A stretch of 64,000 nucleotides of DNA, taken from Allobosea sp. CRIB-10 (lineage in GTDB: Bacteria; Pseudomonadota; Alphaproteobacteria; Rhizobiales; Beijerinckiaceae). Made by a program: the position numbers and the translations under genes. Shown piece after piece: positions 25,601 through 36,944 of the stretch; positions within the stretch are counted from its first letter, which is position 1; each line of letters starts with the position of its first letter. The notes under the pieces were generated by a model that was not told where the DNA came from, ran no database searches, and was given only the letters and a program-made list of their open reading frames with translations. The stretch spans positions 248,001-312,000 of the forward strand of contig NZ_FOKP01000002.1 in the NCBI RefSeq assembly GCF_900112185.1. Direction: 5' to 3'.

Positions 25601-26671
25601 ATGCCGGGGGAAGCCTTCGGGCTCTACACCCATCAGCGCAACAACCGGACCCGGTCGATCGCCCTGATCATCGGGCTCTTCCTGATGGTCTATCTGACCG
25701 TCTGGGGCATGATGCTGGTCGGCTACGGCTATGTCGGCGTGCCGCGCGGATACACGGTGACGAGCTTCGTCGGCCAGCGCTTCTGGTCCTGGCTCCCCTT
25801 CATCACCCTCGCCACCGGCGCCTGGGTCTTCATTGGCTTCCAGATCAACGTGAAGCTGATCGAGGCCGTCTCGGGGGCGGAGGGCGTGACGCGGGAGGCG
25901 CAGCCAAAACTCTATCGGATGCTGGAGAATCTCTGCATCTCGCGCGGCATGGTGACGCCGAAGCTCGCCATCATCCAGAGCGACGCGCTCAACGCCTTTG
26001 CCAGCGGCGTCAACGACAAGCAGTTCACGGTGACATTGACCACCGGGCTGATCGAGCAGCTCAACGACGCCGAGATCGAGGCGGTGATCGCCCATGAGCT
26101 GACCCATATCCGCAATGGCGATGTCCGGCTGATGGTGATCGCCGTGGTGATCGCAGGCATCATCTCCTTCGTCGGCGAGGTGCTGTTCCGCAATCTCGGG
26201 CGGGTGCGGATTTCCTCCGACGGCGACAAGAAGGGTAGCGTCTTCGCCATCATCCTCGGCTTCGCGGTGATCGCCGTCGCCTGGCTGCTCGCCGTGCTGA
26301 TCCGGCTGTCATTGTCACGGGCCCGCGAATACCTCGCCGATGCCGGGGCGGTGGAGCTGACCAAGAACCCCGACGCGATGATCTCGGCCCTGCTGAAGAT
26401 CTCGGGACGAGCCGATATCGACAATGTCCCGTCCGGCGTGATGGACATGTGCTTCGAGAACGACCCCGACGATTTCGCCGACCTGTTCTCGACCCACCCG
26501 TCCGTCACCAAGCGGGTGCAGGCGCTGGTGCAGACCGCTGGCGGACGCCTGCCACCGGAAGCCCCGCCCGGCCCGCCGAAGATCAGCGAGCGGCAGCCTT
26601 TGCCGGAGATCGCCCAGACCTCGGCGACGCACGGACCGTGGTCGCGGCCGGCACCGCCGGCTGGCGGCTAG
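25601..26671 (+). CDS. M48 family (HtpX/YcaL-like) membrane metalloprotease
   Basis: 356 residues. Two N-terminal membrane helices (about 18-42 and 62-80) are followed by the HELTH zinc motif at 165-169 and two further helices (about 175-195 and 212-235). The third zinc ligand is probably in the SRAREYLADAGAV stretch, and STHPSVTKRVQAL is the usual C-terminal M48 motif. The active site is predicted to face the cytoplasm. The tail is Pro-rich and disordered. It follows lemA closely, so the pair probably works in membrane protein quality control. It overlaps the convergent HxlR gene by 4 bp. Confidence 0.92.
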   Translation: MPGEAFGLYTHQRNNRTRSIALIIGLFLMVYLTVWGMMLVGYGYVGVPRGYTVTSFVGQRFWSWLPFITLATGAWVFIGFQINVKLIEAVSGAEGVTREAQPKLYRMLENLCISRGMVTPKLAIIQSDALNAFASGVNDKQFTVTLTTGLIEQLNDAEIEAVIAHELTHIRNGDVRLMVIAVVIAGIISFVGEVLFRNLGRVRISSDGDKKGSVFAIILGFAVIAVAWLLAVLIRLSLSRAREYLADAGAVELTKNPDAMISALLKISGRADIDNVPSGVMDMCFENDPDDFADLFSTHPSVTKRVQALVQTAGGRLPPEAPPGPPKISERQPLPEIAQTSATHGPWSRPAPPAGG

Positions 26672-27030
26672 CTGGCCGGAGGATAGCGGCGCGACCAGCG
26701 CTCGACTTCGTCGAGGATCGGCATCAGCGCCCGCCCCGACTCGCTCAAAGTGTAGCTGACCTCGCTTGGGAAGCCGCGCGTCTCACTGCGGACAAGCAAG
26801 CCATTCCGACACAGGGTCTCAAGCCGTTCGCTCAGCACCTTCGCGGTCACCCGGGGCAGCCGTTCCCTGAGGTCGCGAAAACGCAGCCTTCCGTCCTGAA
26901 GATGCCAGAGCAGGAGCGCACTCCAGCGGTGGCCGAGCAGCGCGAGCCAGGTCTCGACCGGGCATTCGGCCGGCGGGCGAGGCTCGGGACGGTCGAGCTG
27001 GTCAATGGACAAGGCGAAAGCTGTGGTCAT
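26668..27030 (-). CDS. HxlR family transcriptional regulator
   Basis: 120 residues with a single winged-helix HxlR domain: CPVETWLALLGHRWSALLLWHLQDGRLRFRDLRERLPRVTAKVLSERLETLCRNGLL, then EVSYTLSESGRALMPILDEVERW. The Cys near residue 18 occupies the position often conserved as a redox or aldehyde sensor in HxlR/YodB proteins. It is divergent from the NTF2-like gene at 27102 and probably regulates it. Confidence 0.9.
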   Translation of the reverse strand: MTTAFALSIDQLDRPEPRPPAECPVETWLALLGHRWSALLLWHLQDGRLRFRDLRERLPRVTAKVLSERLETLCRNGLLVRSETRGFPSEVSYTLSESGRALMPILDEVERWSRRYPPAS

Positions 27031-27101
27031 GTCGGTATCGATTTGGATAGCGCCGAAACAGCGTGGTTCGACAGCTGGCCACGTTGTTCAAGGAGCATAG
27101 C

Positions 27102-27485
27102 ATGTTCAAGGTCACCGAACCCCAGCTGATGAACGAGACCTTCGCCCGCGCCTTCAACAGCCGCAGAATCGAGAACATGCTCTCGCTTTACGAGCCGGAG
27201 GCGATCTTGCTAGTCGATGGCAGCGGCTGCGATCTCGTTGGACTGCCAGCGATCGCTGAGGAGTTTACGCGCCTGCTCGCGGCACCCGGAACAATGGTTT
27301 CGCTGAACAATTTCTGCGTCTGCCGCGGTGACATCGCCCTGCTGAGAGCCGACTTCGCCCTGCGCGACGGCGAGCGCGTGATCGCCTCGGGCAGCACCGC
27401 GGAGGTCATCAGGCGGCAGAACGACGGCAGCTGGCTCTACCTGATCGACCACACGGTCGGCGCGAGCCTGCCGTCCGTAACTTAG
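27102..27485 (+). CDS. NTF2-like (SnoaL/DUF4440) protein
   Basis: 127 residues from ATG 27102, preceded by AAGGAGCATAGC. It is a cone-shaped alpha-beta NTF2 fold: TFARAFNSRRIENMLSLYEPEAILLVDGSGCDLVGLPAIAEEFTRLLA, then FALRDGERVIASGSTAEVIRRQNDGSWLYLIDHTVG. This family holds isomerases, hydrolases and accessory proteins; no active residues can be assigned. Its position opposite HxlR suggests induction by a small electrophile. Confidence 0.85.
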   Translation: MFKVTEPQLMNETFARAFNSRRIENMLSLYEPEAILLVDGSGCDLVGLPAIAEEFTRLLAAPGTMVSLNNFCVCRGDIALLRADFALRDGERVIASGSTAEVIRRQNDGSWLYLIDHTVGASLPSVT

Positions 27486-27489
27486 CGCG

Positions 27490-28098
27490 TCAGCGCCCGT
27501 CCTTGGCCCAGGCGAGCGCTTCCTCGAGCCGGTCGTCGCCCCAGAACAACTCGCCGTCGCCGGTGACGAAGGTCGGCGCGCCGAAGATGCCGAGGGACTT
27601 GGCGAGCTCGGTCTCGGCCTTGAGCCGGCCCTTCACCTCCTCGCTGCGCGACGCCGGGAAGACGCTGACCGGATCGGCCCCGGCCGCGCGCAGGGCCGCG
27701 CTCAGAACGGCCTCCTCGGCAATGTTGCGCCCCTCGCAGAACTGCGCGCGAAACAGCGCCCTGGAGAAGGCCGGCAGCCAGCCGGCCTCGCGCCCCGCCA
27801 GAGCCAGCCGCGCCGCGACGAGGGAATTCTGCGGGAAGGTTTCCGGCCGCACGATGGTGAGCCCGTTACGGGCGGCCCGGCGCGCCGTGTCGCGCCACAT
27901 ATAGCGGCCCTTGTTCGGGTAGAGGTTGAAGGGCGAGGTCGCCCAGCCCTGTGCCGCGAAGATCGGTCCGAGCAGGAATGGCCGCCAGCGCACCTCGACG
28001 CCAGCCGCCTCGGCCAGCTCTTCGATCCTGAGGGCACTGAGACAGGAATAGGTCGACGCGAACTCGTACCAGAAATCCAGAACAGGACGATTCGGCAT
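27490..28098 (-). CDS. DsbA-family 2-hydroxychromene-2-carboxylate isomerase-like protein
   Basis: 202 residues from ATG 28098. It is a kappa-class GST/DsbA fold: LDFWYEFASTYSCLSALRIEELAEAAGVEVRWRPFLLGPIF at the N-terminus and GIFGAPTFVTGDGELFWGDDRLEEAL at the C-terminus, both diagnostic of HCCA isomerases. The Ser in FASTYS is the glutathione-activating residue. In naphthalene degradation this enzyme isomerises 2-hydroxychromene-2-carboxylate, but no other naphthalene genes are nearby, so the substrate is uncertain. It is convergent with the NTF2-like gene. Confidence 0.88.
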   Translation of the reverse strand: MPNRPVLDFWYEFASTYSCLSALRIEELAEAAGVEVRWRPFLLGPIFAAQGWATSPFNLYPNKGRYMWRDTARRAARNGLTIVRPETFPQNSLVAARLALAGREAGWLPAFSRALFRAQFCEGRNIAEEAVLSAALRAAGADPVSVFPASRSEEVKGRLKAETELAKSLGIFGAPTFVTGDGELFWGDDRLEEALAWAKDGR

Positions 28099-28357
28099 CA
28101 AACCTCCACGCGGGAGCGGCTTTGAACAAACTGAGCCGATTATCCGCCCCCGCGAATCGGCCCGCAAGCCAGAAGCCGCAAACGCGCCAACGGACAGCGA
28201 TCCATCAAACGATGACGCGCAATCGATCAGAAGGTTCCGATTGCGTCGCCCCTAGCCCTGCGATAGTGCCCGGTTACGTCCGAAATGCGGCCGGGAAAGC
28301 CGCATTCACTACTCCAGGCGCGAGGCTTTCGTGCCGCCACTGCAGGAAGACCAGTCC

Positions 28358-29590
28358 ATGGCCGACAAGCGCGTGAACAAGGTCGTGCTCGCCTATTCCG
28401 GCGGGCTCGACACCTCGATCATCCTGAAGTGGCTGCAGACCACCTACAATTGCGAGGTCGTGACCTTCACCGCCGATCTCGGCCAGGGCGAGGAGCTGGA
28501 GCCGGCCCGCCAGAAGGCGCTGCTGCTCGGCATCAAGCCGGAGAACATCTTCATCGAGGACCTGCGCGAGGAGTTCGTGCGCGACTACGTCTTCCCGATG
28601 TTCCGGGCCAATGCCGCCTATGAGGGCGTCTACCTGCTCGGCACCTCGATCGCCCGCCCGCTGATCGGCAAGAAGCTGATCGAGATCGCCGAGAAGGTCG
28701 GCGCCGACGCGGTCTCGCATGGCGCGACGGGCAAGGGCAACGACCAGGTCCGCTTCGAGCTGACCGCCTATGCGCTGAAGCCCGACGTGCACGTGATCGC
28801 GCCCTGGCGCGAATGGGACCTGCGCTCGCGCGAGCAGCTGATCGCCTTCGCCGAGCAGCACCAGATCCCGATCGCCAAGGACAAGCGCGGCGAGGCGCCG
28901 TTCTCGACCGACGCCAACCTGCTGCACGTCTCCTCGGAGGGCAAGGTGCTGGAGGACCCGGCGCAGGAGGTTCCGGACTACGTCTTCTCGCGGACTGTCT
29001 CGCCGGAAGAGGCGCCGGACACCCCGACCGTGATCTCGATCGACTTCGCCAAGGGCGATGCGGTCGCGATCGACGGCGTCCAGCTCTCGCCGGCCAAGCT
29101 GCTGGCCAAGCTCAACGAGCTCGGCCGCGACAACGGCATCGGCCGGCTCGACCTGGTCGAGAACCGCTTCGTCGGCATGAAGAGCCGCGGCATGTACGAG
29201 ACCCCCGGCGGCACGATCCTGGCCGTCGCGCACCGCGCCATCGAGTCGATCACGCTCGACCGCGGCGCCGCCCATCTCAAGGATCAGCTCATGCCGCAAT
29301 ATGCCGAGCTGATCTATAACGGCTTCTGGTTCTCGCCGGAGCGCGAGATGCTGCAGGCGCTGATCGACAAGAGCCAGGAGTTCGTCGCCGGCCAGGTGCG
29401 GCTCAAGCTCTATAAGGGCGGCGTCCACGTCATCGGCCGCTCCAGCCCGTATTCGCTCTACGACCAGGACCTCGTCACCTTCGAGGAAGGCGCGGTCGCC
29501 TATGACCATCGCGACGCCGCCGGCTTCATCAAGCTCAACGCGCTGCGCCTGCGCACGCTCGGCCAGCGCAAGCGCAAGCTGGGACTGTGA
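28358..29590 (+). CDS. argG: Argininosuccinate synthase
   Basis: 410 residues from ATG 28358, preceded by AGGAAG; an in-frame GTG at 28331 is less likely. The ATP pyrophosphatase motif AYSGGLDTS is at 12-20. [16 protein letters not shown] binds citrulline and aspartate, and [28 protein letters not shown] is in the C-terminal oligomerisation part. It forms argininosuccinate from citrulline, aspartate and ATP in arginine biosynthesis. It is monocistronic and followed by a good terminator; argH is not in the window. Confidence 0.97.
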   Translation: MADKRVNKVVLAYSGGLDTSIILKWLQTTYNCEVVTFTADLGQGEELEPARQKALLLGIKPENIFIEDLREEFVRDYVFPMFRANAAYEGVYLLGTSIARPLIGKKLIEIAEKVGADAVSHGATGKGNDQVRFELTAYALKPDVHVIAPWREWDLRSREQLIAFAEQHQIPIAKDKRGEAPFSTDANLLHVSSEGKVLEDPAQEVPDYVFSRTVSPEEAPDTPTVISIDFAKGDAVAIDGVQLSPAKLLAKLNELGRDNGIGRLDLVENRFVGMKSRGMYETPGGTILAVAHRAIESITLDRGAAHLKDQLMPQYAELIYNGFWFSPEREMLQALIDKSQEFVAGQVRLKLYKGGVHVIGRSSPYSLYDQDLVTFEEGAVAYDHRDAAGFIKLNALRLRTLGQRKRKLGL

Positions 29591-29642
29591 GGCTCGGCTA
29601 ACCGAACCGCAGCGAGCGCAAGCCCGCTGCGAAATCTCAAAG

Positions 29643-29675
29643 AAAAGGCCGGCGCGCACCGCTCGACGGCCTTTT
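29643..29675 (+). terminator. Rho-independent terminator of argG
   Basis: AAAAGGCCG (29643-29651) and CGGCCTTTT (29667-29675) form a 9-bp stem with a 15-nt loop, and the stem ends in a run of T. It is 52 bp past the argG stop and, being symmetric, may also end the convergent phytase-like transcript. Confidence 0.8.
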
Positions 29676-29690
29676 CTGTTTGATGCCGTC

Positions 29691-31892
29691 TTACTTCCCC
29701 ACCTTCCCGAAGGCGAAGAACTGGGTCTCGCCGGAGGAATCGTCGACGCCGTCATTGTCGGTGACGACGAAGAGGTTGCCTTCCTTGTCGACCGCCATGC
29801 CCTCGACCTTGTCGAGCCCGTAGCCGCCGAGCTTCATCATGTCGGGCGTCAGGTCGCGCAGCAGCGTCTTCTCGACGGTCGGGATCTCCGAGGCGCCGAA
29901 CGGCGCCGGCTTCAGGCCTTTTACCGAGAAGGTCGCCAGCGTCTTGACCGCCTTGGCGCCGAACTGGTTGTCGCGCTCGATCACGGCGAAGGTCTCATCG
30001 CCGAGATAAGTCAGCTCGGAGAGTCCCATCCAGGCGCCCGCGGACGGAGCGGTCAGCGGGTAGTAGAGAATGCCCCAGCTCTTGGTGAAGGGCTTATAGG
30101 AGAGGAGCTTGACCTTGCCCTTCGGGTCGTCCTTCCACTCGCGCTGCACGGCGATCCAGACCGTCTCGTCCTGGCCGGTGCCGGTGACGGCGACGCCCTC
30201 ATAGCCCTGATTGGTCGCCTTGGCGGCGAATTCCTCCGGCAGGACGATCTCCTCCTCGATCTCGCCCTTGGCCGAGGCGCGCAGCAGGAGGTTCTGCGTC
30301 GGCTTCTCCTTGCGCTCCGGCGCGCCTTCCGAAGCCAGCCAGAAACCGCCGCCCGGACGGGTCGCGATCCCCTCGAGATCATAGGAGGCGGGCTTGCCGT
30401 CCTTGGTCACGGTGATCGCTCCGGTGATCGTCGCCGGCTTCTTGGTCGCGTTGATCTCGAGGATACGCGAGGGCGTATAGGCGCTGTCGGTGACGCTGAA
30501 GAGCCGGCCCGGCAATTCAGGATGGGCAGCGAGGGCCGAGAGCGCCCCCCAGCCGAGCGGGGCGCCATCGACATCGGCCGAGACGATGGTCGGATAGGCG
30601 GCCGGACCTTCACTGCGCTCATAGATGGTGACTGCCGCCCGCGCGCCGCCCTTGTCGCCGAGATCGGCTTCCGAAGCGGAGACGAAGAGGTTGCGCTGCG
30701 GGATGGCGAGCAGGCCTTCCGGCGCGATGCCGCCCGGCAGCGCCTGCAGGAAGCGCGGAGCCTTGCCCGGTCCCTCATCCTTGAAGACGACGACGAGCGA
30801 AGCGCGCTCCAGCCCGACGAAGAACAGGCGCTCGCCATTATAGGTGCCGACCTCGATGCCCTCGGGCTCGCTGCCCTTGGCGGCCGAGCGGCGCTCCGGA
30901 TAATGGCCGAGCCGGATGGCGATGTGGTCGACCATGTTGCCGGCATCGAACTCGACCGTGCCGTCCTTGCGAAAAATCGTGAAGCCGCGCGAGCCGCCCT
31001 TCCAGTCGCCCTCATTGGCGGTGACGAAGCGGTCATTGTCGAGCCAGCGCACGGCATCAGGCTCGCGGCGCACGCCCTTCAACTCCTCGACCGGCTTGAT
31101 CTCACCGTCCCGGGTCTTGTCGATGCCCTTGAGGTCGACGGTACCGGCCGGGAAATGCGCGACGAGCTTGCCGGTCTTCGTATCGACCACGGCAAGGTGG
31201 TTGTTCTCCTGCAGCGTCACTACGGCGAGGCCGTCAAGGTTGACGTCGACGAACTCCGGCTCCGGATCACTCGGCTCGACCGCGGCGATGCCGGTGAGAT
31301 CGACGACCTGCTTCGTGTCGCAATCGGCCTGCCCATCCTTGATACCGATCATAGTGAGGTTGCCGCCGGGAAGCTGCGGCAGGTCGCCCTTGCCCAGCTT
31401 CTCGTCGCGCTCGTTCTCGATGACGATGGCGAGCTTGCCCTTGTCCTTGGTCAGCGTGATCGAGTCGGGCTGGCCGCCGAGCTCGCATTTGGCCGTGACC
31501 TGCCTGGTCTTGAGGTCGATGGTGGCGAGATGGCCGGCAGGCTCCTTGAAGTTGTCGCCGGAGCTGACGACGACGGCGAAGGCGCGCTCGCCGAGGATCA
31601 CGACCGAGGTCGGCTCGCCGCCGACCGGGATGAAACCGGCTGGCTTGGGCGCATTGGCCGTGGCGATGTCGACGAGGCCGATCGCCTTCTGCTCGGCATC
31701 AGTATAGGCGAGCAGGGTTCCCGCCTCATTGGCAGCGATGATCTCCGCGACCGTCTTCTTTTTCGCATCGCGATCAGCCGGCAGGTTCAGCGGCACCTGG
31801 AAGGTGGCGATGCGGTTGAACGTTGGCTCGGCGAGCGCGGTTCCGCCGGCAAGGAGCGTCGCGAGAGCGGCAAGGACGAGAGGTTTGCGCAT
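29691..31892 (-). CDS. Secreted phytase-like (esterase-like) beta-propeller protein
   Basis: 733 residues with a signal peptide (1-21, ending ALAEP). The N-terminal half (about 25-420) is a YncE-like or choice-of-anchor beta-propeller with repeated VDLTGI/VDVNLDGLAVVTL-type blades. The C-terminal half (about 440-733) matches phytase-like domain proteins: YDLEGIATRPGGGFWLASEGAPER, NQGYEGVAVTGTGQDETVWIAVQREW and GYGLDKVEGMAVDKEGNLFVVTDNDGVDDSSGETQFF. It would act in the periplasm or outside the cell on phosphate esters. A Pho-box-like repeat lies 56 bp upstream, so phosphate starvation control is likely. Confidence 0.88.
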   Translation of the reverse strand: MRKPLVLAALATLLAGGTALAEPTFNRIATFQVPLNLPADRDAKKKTVAEIIAANEAGTLLAYTDAEQKAIGLVDIATANAPKPAGFIPVGGEPTSVVILGERAFAVVVSSGDNFKEPAGHLATIDLKTRQVTAKCELGGQPDSITLTKDKGKLAIVIENERDEKLGKGDLPQLPGGNLTMIGIKDGQADCDTKQVVDLTGIAAVEPSDPEPEFVDVNLDGLAVVTLQENNHLAVVDTKTGKLVAHFPAGTVDLKGIDKTRDGEIKPVEELKGVRREPDAVRWLDNDRFVTANEGDWKGGSRGFTIFRKDGTVEFDAGNMVDHIAIRLGHYPERRSAAKGSEPEGIEVGTYNGERLFFVGLERASLVVVFKDEGPGKAPRFLQALPGGIAPEGLLAIPQRNLFVSASEADLGDKGGARAAVTIYERSEGPAAYPTIVSADVDGAPLGWGALSALAAHPELPGRLFSVTDSAYTPSRILEINATKKPATITGAITVTKDGKPASYDLEGIATRPGGGFWLASEGAPERKEKPTQNLLLRASAKGEIEEEIVLPEEFAAKATNQGYEGVAVTGTGQDETVWIAVQREWKDDPKGKVKLLSYKPFTKSWGILYYPLTAPSAGAWMGLSELTYLGDETFAVIERDNQFGAKAVKTLATFSVKGLKPAPFGASEIPTVEKTLLRDLTPDMMKLGGYGLDKVEGMAVDKEGNLFVVTDNDGVDDSSGETQFFAFGKVGK

Positions 31893-31947
31893 GGGACGGT
31901 CCTGTTCCGCAGGGTGAGGAGGCAGGCCATCCGGCTAGTGAGCACAG

Positions 31948-31965
31948 GCGACAGTTTCGTGACAA
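31948..31965 (-). promoter_or_regulatory. Pho-box-like direct repeat
   Basis: On the minus strand it reads TTGTCACGAAACTGTCGC: two TGTC half sites 11 bp apart (start to start), as in the PhoB consensus CTGTCAT-N4-CTGTCAT. About 13 of 18 positions agree with a standard Pho box. It lies 56 bp upstream of the phytase-like gene, a suitable distance for activation. A match of this kind can occur by chance. Confidence 0.55.
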
Positions 31966-32029
31966 ATGGTCGTAAATGAAGGCCGCTGCGCAAGGACCCG
32001 CAGCGGCGTGAATTGGGAAAAGGGGCTGG

Positions 32030-32452
32030 TCAGCGCAGCGCGGCTTCGGCCCCGGCGGCATCGGAGACCGACCTCTTCAGGCCGATCACTTCGAGCTCGG
32101 TGACGATGGCGACCGCCGCGGCCTGCGCCAGGACGAAGGCGATGCCGAGGGTGGACGGCGTAAACCAGCCGGCAACCAGGATCAGCACGCTGTCCGCGAC
32201 CCAGAGGATGTTGATGCCGATCACCGCGTAGACGGCGAGCCGCGGTAGGCGCACCCGGCCGGCAAAGAACGCCAGCGCGGCGGCGCAAGGCAGCAGCACG
32301 AGGCCGGCGCCGCGCAGGAATTCCGCGGGGAAGCCGAGCAGGCCGGACAAAGCATCGGCGCCAAAGGTGAGCAGCAGGCCGGTCGCGGCGCAAGCGGCGG
32401 CGTCGAGGGCAAGGGCGTTGCGCAGGAAGCGCGAGGACTGGATCAAGGCCAT
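32030..32452 (-). CDS. Four-helix integral membrane protein of unknown function
   Basis: 140 residues with four hydrophobic helices (near 11-32, 44-66, 74-93 and 98-119). Conserved-looking pieces are GADALSGLLGFPAEFLRGAGLVLLPCAA and YAVIGINILWVADSVLILVAGWFTPSTLGIAFVLAQA, reminiscent of small DoxX-like or DUF-type alphaproteobacterial membrane proteins. It is divergent from an XRE regulator gene that may control it. Function unknown. Confidence 0.8.
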   Translation of the reverse strand: MALIQSSRFLRNALALDAAACAATGLLLTFGADALSGLLGFPAEFLRGAGLVLLPCAAALAFFAGRVRLPRLAVYAVIGINILWVADSVLILVAGWFTPSTLGIAFVLAQAAAVAIVTELEVIGLKRSVSDAAGAEAALR

Positions 32453-32586
32453 GGTCGTTCTCCGATCGGCCGCCCTGTCATCGGGCAGCGGTTGCTGATG
32501 GAGGCCATGCTGACGAAGCCAAGGCGGCCGGTCGATTAAGCGGGAGGTAATTGGAAGGCAGCCCGGCCGCAGCTAGCTTGCACGCC

Positions 32587-33408
32587 ATGAACAAGCACCA
32601 GCAGCCCGCGATCGGGCATCTCATCCGCGACTGGCGCCAGCTGCGCCGTCTCAGCCAGCTCGACCTCGCGCTCGAAGCCGAGATCTCGCAGAAGCATCTC
32701 AGCTTCGTCGAGAGCGGCCGCTCGGTTCCGAGCCGGGACATGGTCCTGCTGCTCGCCGAACATCTCGGCGTGCCGCTGCGCGAGCGCAACGCGCTCCTGC
32801 TAGCCGCCGGCTATGCGCCGGTTTATCTCGAACGCTCGCTGGAGGATCCGGGCCTGCAGGCGGCGCGCAGTGCAATCGACCTGCTGCTCAAGGGGCACGA
32901 GCCCTACCCGGCCGTGGCGGTCGACCGGCACTGGACCCTGCTCGCTGCGAACGCGATGATCGCGCCGCTGCTGACGCTGGTCGAAGACGCCGATCTGCTG
33001 CGCCCGCCGGTCAATGTGCTCCGGCTCAGCCTGCATCCGCGCGGGCTCGCCCCGGCGATCCTCAACCTCACCGAATGGCGCGGCCATCTGATCGCTCGCC
33101 TGCGCCAGCAGATCCGTGCCACCGCCGACCCGCTGCTCGCCGAGCTGCTGACCGAATTGCTGAGCTATCCCGTCGCGGCTGCGCCCTCGGCCAAGGGCAA
33201 AGCGCAGGAGGAGGCGGAGCCTCCGATCGTGGTGCCTTTGAAGTTGCGGCTGGGCGAGACCGAGCTGTCGCTGATCTCGACGACGACGGTGTTCGGCACG
33301 CCGGTCGACGTGACCTTGTCGGAGCTGGCGCTGGAGACCTTCTTCCCGGCCGACGAGGCAACGGGCCGGGCGCTGCGGGCGATCGCAGAGACGATCACGT
33401 CCGCTTGA
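32587..33408 (+). CDS. XRE family regulator with MmyB-like ligand domain
   Basis: 273 residues from ATG 32587. An N-terminal helix-turn-helix (about 9-65: IGHLIRDWRQLRRLSQLDLALEAEISQKHLSFVESGRSVPSRDMVLLLAEHLGVPL) is followed by the MmyB-like domain (about 100-270), with the PYPAVAVDRHWTLLAANAMIAPLL signature, a PAS-like fold that may bind a fatty acid or other small molecule. It is divergent from the small membrane protein gene at 32030-32452 and probably represses it. Confidence 0.9.
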   Translation: MNKHQQPAIGHLIRDWRQLRRLSQLDLALEAEISQKHLSFVESGRSVPSRDMVLLLAEHLGVPLRERNALLLAAGYAPVYLERSLEDPGLQAARSAIDLLLKGHEPYPAVAVDRHWTLLAANAMIAPLLTLVEDADLLRPPVNVLRLSLHPRGLAPAILNLTEWRGHLIARLRQQIRATADPLLAELLTELLSYPVAAAPSAKGKAQEEAEPPIVVPLKLRLGETELSLISTTTVFGTPVDVTLSELALETFFPADEATGRALRAIAETITSA

Positions 33409-33497
33409 GCGCGGGAACCAAAATCCGGCCGTGACGTTCTCCCATCCGAAGCGGCGCCGAGGCGCCGAGTTCAACTTATTCGGAAAGGAACACGTCC

Positions 33498-33689
33498 ATG
33501 GGCAGCACCGCCGACAAGATCAAGGGCATGGCCAACGAGGCCGCCGGCAACATCAAGCAGGCAGCCGGCAAGGCGCTGAACAAGCCCGAGCTTCAGGCCG
33601 AGGGTATCGCGCAGGAGCGCAAGGGCGAAGCCCAGCAAGCGGTCGGCAAGACCAAGGACGCCGTCAAGAAGGTGATCGACAAGGCCTGA
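33498..33689 (+). CDS. CsbD family stress protein
   Basis: 63 residues of the hydrophilic CsbD type: MGSTADKIKGMANEAAGNIKQAAGKALNKPELQAEGIAQERKGEAQQAVGKTKDAVKKVIDKA. A ribosome site (GGAAAGGAACACGTCC) precedes the ATG. Such proteins are abundant under general stress in bacteria (sigma-B-controlled in Bacillus; often sigma-EcfG-controlled in Alphaproteobacteria). A GGAAC at 33426 (minus-35 side) cannot be paired with a clear minus-10. It is followed by a strong terminator. Confidence 0.93.
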   Translation: MGSTADKIKGMANEAAGNIKQAAGKALNKPELQAEGIAQERKGEAQQAVGKTKDAVKKVIDKA

Positions 33690-33717
33690 CCGTCAGGCCG
33701 GCTCCGACCACAGAAGA

Positions 33718-33745
33718 ACGGGCGCCGCAAGGCGCTCGTTTTTTT
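33718..33745 (+). terminator. Terminator downstream of csbD-like gene
   Basis: GGGCGCC GCAA GGCGCTC forms a short GC-rich stem (about 33719-33737) followed by a seven-base T-run and GTTTT. The reverse strand shows no long T-run, so the signal serves the plus-strand csbD-like gene rather than dnaJ. Confidence 0.8.
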
Positions 33746-33749
33746 GTTT

Positions 33750-34883
33750 TCAGGCCGCTCCGCCGAGGCCGCCGAGGAAATCCTTGACCCGGCCGAAGAA
33801 GCCGGCTGTCTCGGGATGGGTGGCGCCCGAGCTCTCGCGCTCGAACTCCATCAGCAGTTCGCGCTGGCGAGCGGTCAACTTCTGCGGCGTCTCGACCAGC
33901 ACCTGGATGTAGAGATCGCCCATCTCGCGCGAGCGCAACACGCTCATGCCCTTGCCCTTCAGGCGGAACTGCTTGCCGGTCTGGGTGCCCTCAGGGACTT
34001 TCACCCGGGCCTTTTCACCATTCAGCGTCGGCACCTCGATCTCGCCGCCGAGCGCCGCCGAGGTCAGGCCGATCGGCACGCGGCAGAACAGGTCGGCACC
34101 GTCGCGCTGGAAGATGGCGTGCGGCTTGATCGATAGGAAAATATAGAGATCACCCGCCGGCCCGCCGCGCAAGCCAGCCTCACCCTCGCCGGCAAGGCGG
34201 ATGCGGGTGCCGTCCTCGACGCCGGCCGGGATGTTGACCGAGAGCGTGCGCTCGCGGGTAACGCGGCCGGCGCCCTGGCAGCCGGTGCAGGGATCGTCGA
34301 TGATCTCGCCGCGGCCATTGCAGGTCGGACAGGTGCGCTCGACCGAGAAGAAACCCTGGCTGGCGCGGACGCGGCCATGGCCGCCGCAGGTCGGGCACTG
34401 ACGCGACTTGGAGCCCGCCTTGGCGCCGGTGCCGGAGCAGACCTCGCAGGTCACCGAGGTCGGGACGCGGATCGTCTCGTTCTTGCCGGCATAGGCCTCC
34501 TCGAGGCCGATCTCGAGATTGTAACGCAGATCGGCGCCGCGCTCGCGGGAGTTGGCGCCGCGCGGACCACCGCGGCCACGGCCTTCGCCGAAGAAGGATT
34601 CGAAGATGTCGGACATGAAGTCCGACATGTCGGCCGGGCCACCGCCCCCGCCGCCATTCTCGAAGGCCTGGTGGCCATAGCGGTCATAGGCGGCGCGCTT
34701 CTGGCCGTCAGAGAGGATCTGATAGGCCTCGTTGATCTCCTTGAACTTGATCTCGGCCTGCTTGTCGCCCGGGTTCTTGTCCGGGTGATGCTGCATGGCG
34801 AGCTTGCGGAAGGAGCTCTTGAGCTCGACCTCCGTCACGGTCCGGGAGACCCCGAGGATCTCGTAATAGTCGCGCTTAGACAT
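33750..34883 (-). CDS. dnaJ: Chaperone protein DnaJ
   Basis: 377 residues. J domain at 1-70 with the HPD motif ([12 protein letters not shown]), a Gly/Phe-rich region (about 75-120, [16 protein letters not shown]...[10 protein letters not shown]), and four CxxCxGxG-type zinc-finger repeats (about 145-215: [40 protein letters not shown]). A C-terminal substrate-binding domain ends with the G/FLGG-type tail. It stimulates DnaK ATPase and delivers substrates. The family 2-like hairpin at 34966-34988 lies between it and dnaK. Confidence 0.96.
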   Translation of the reverse strand: MSKRDYYEILGVSRTVTEVELKSSFRKLAMQHHPDKNPGDKQAEIKFKEINEAYQILSDGQKRAAYDRYGHQAFENGGGGGGPADMSDFMSDIFESFFGEGRGRGGPRGANSRERGADLRYNLEIGLEEAYAGKNETIRVPTSVTCEVCSGTGAKAGSKSRQCPTCGGHGRVRASQGFFSVERTCPTCNGRGEIIDDPCTGCQGAGRVTRERTLSVNIPAGVEDGTRIRLAGEGEAGLRGGPAGDLYIFLSIKPHAIFQRDGADLFCRVPIGLTSAALGGEIEVPTLNGEKARVKVPEGTQTGKQFRLKGKGMSVLRSREMGDLYIQVLVETPQKLTARQRELLMEFERESSGATHPETAGFFGRVKDFLGGLGGAA

Positions 34884-34965
34884 TCAACCAGCTGCCCCTG
34901 CGCCGCCCTGCGCTTGCTGCGCGAGCCGGCGAGTCATGTCCTGCCGACGCCATCGCCTTAATGGA

Positions 34966-34988
34966 ATGGCCGGGTCAAGCCCGGCCAT
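34966..34988. repeat. Hairpin between dnaK and dnaJ (family-2-like core)
   Basis: ATGGCCGGG (34966-34974) and CCCGGCCAT (34980-34988) are perfect 9-bp arms with a TCAAG loop. The GGGTCAAGCCC core equals that of the second hairpin in the 6803-6909 repeat. Placed after dnaK, it may attenuate dnaJ expression or protect the dnaK message. Confidence 0.7.
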
Positions 34989-35021
34989 CCCGTCACAGTC
35001 GATGGATGACCAAAAGCGCGA

Positions 35022-36944
<1,923 letters not shown>

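Noticed and set aside
29502..31979. 825-codon open frame antisense to the phytase-like gene
   Set aside because: It is longer than the sense gene but has no motif and starts inside argG; the sense protein has a signal peptide and recognised domains.
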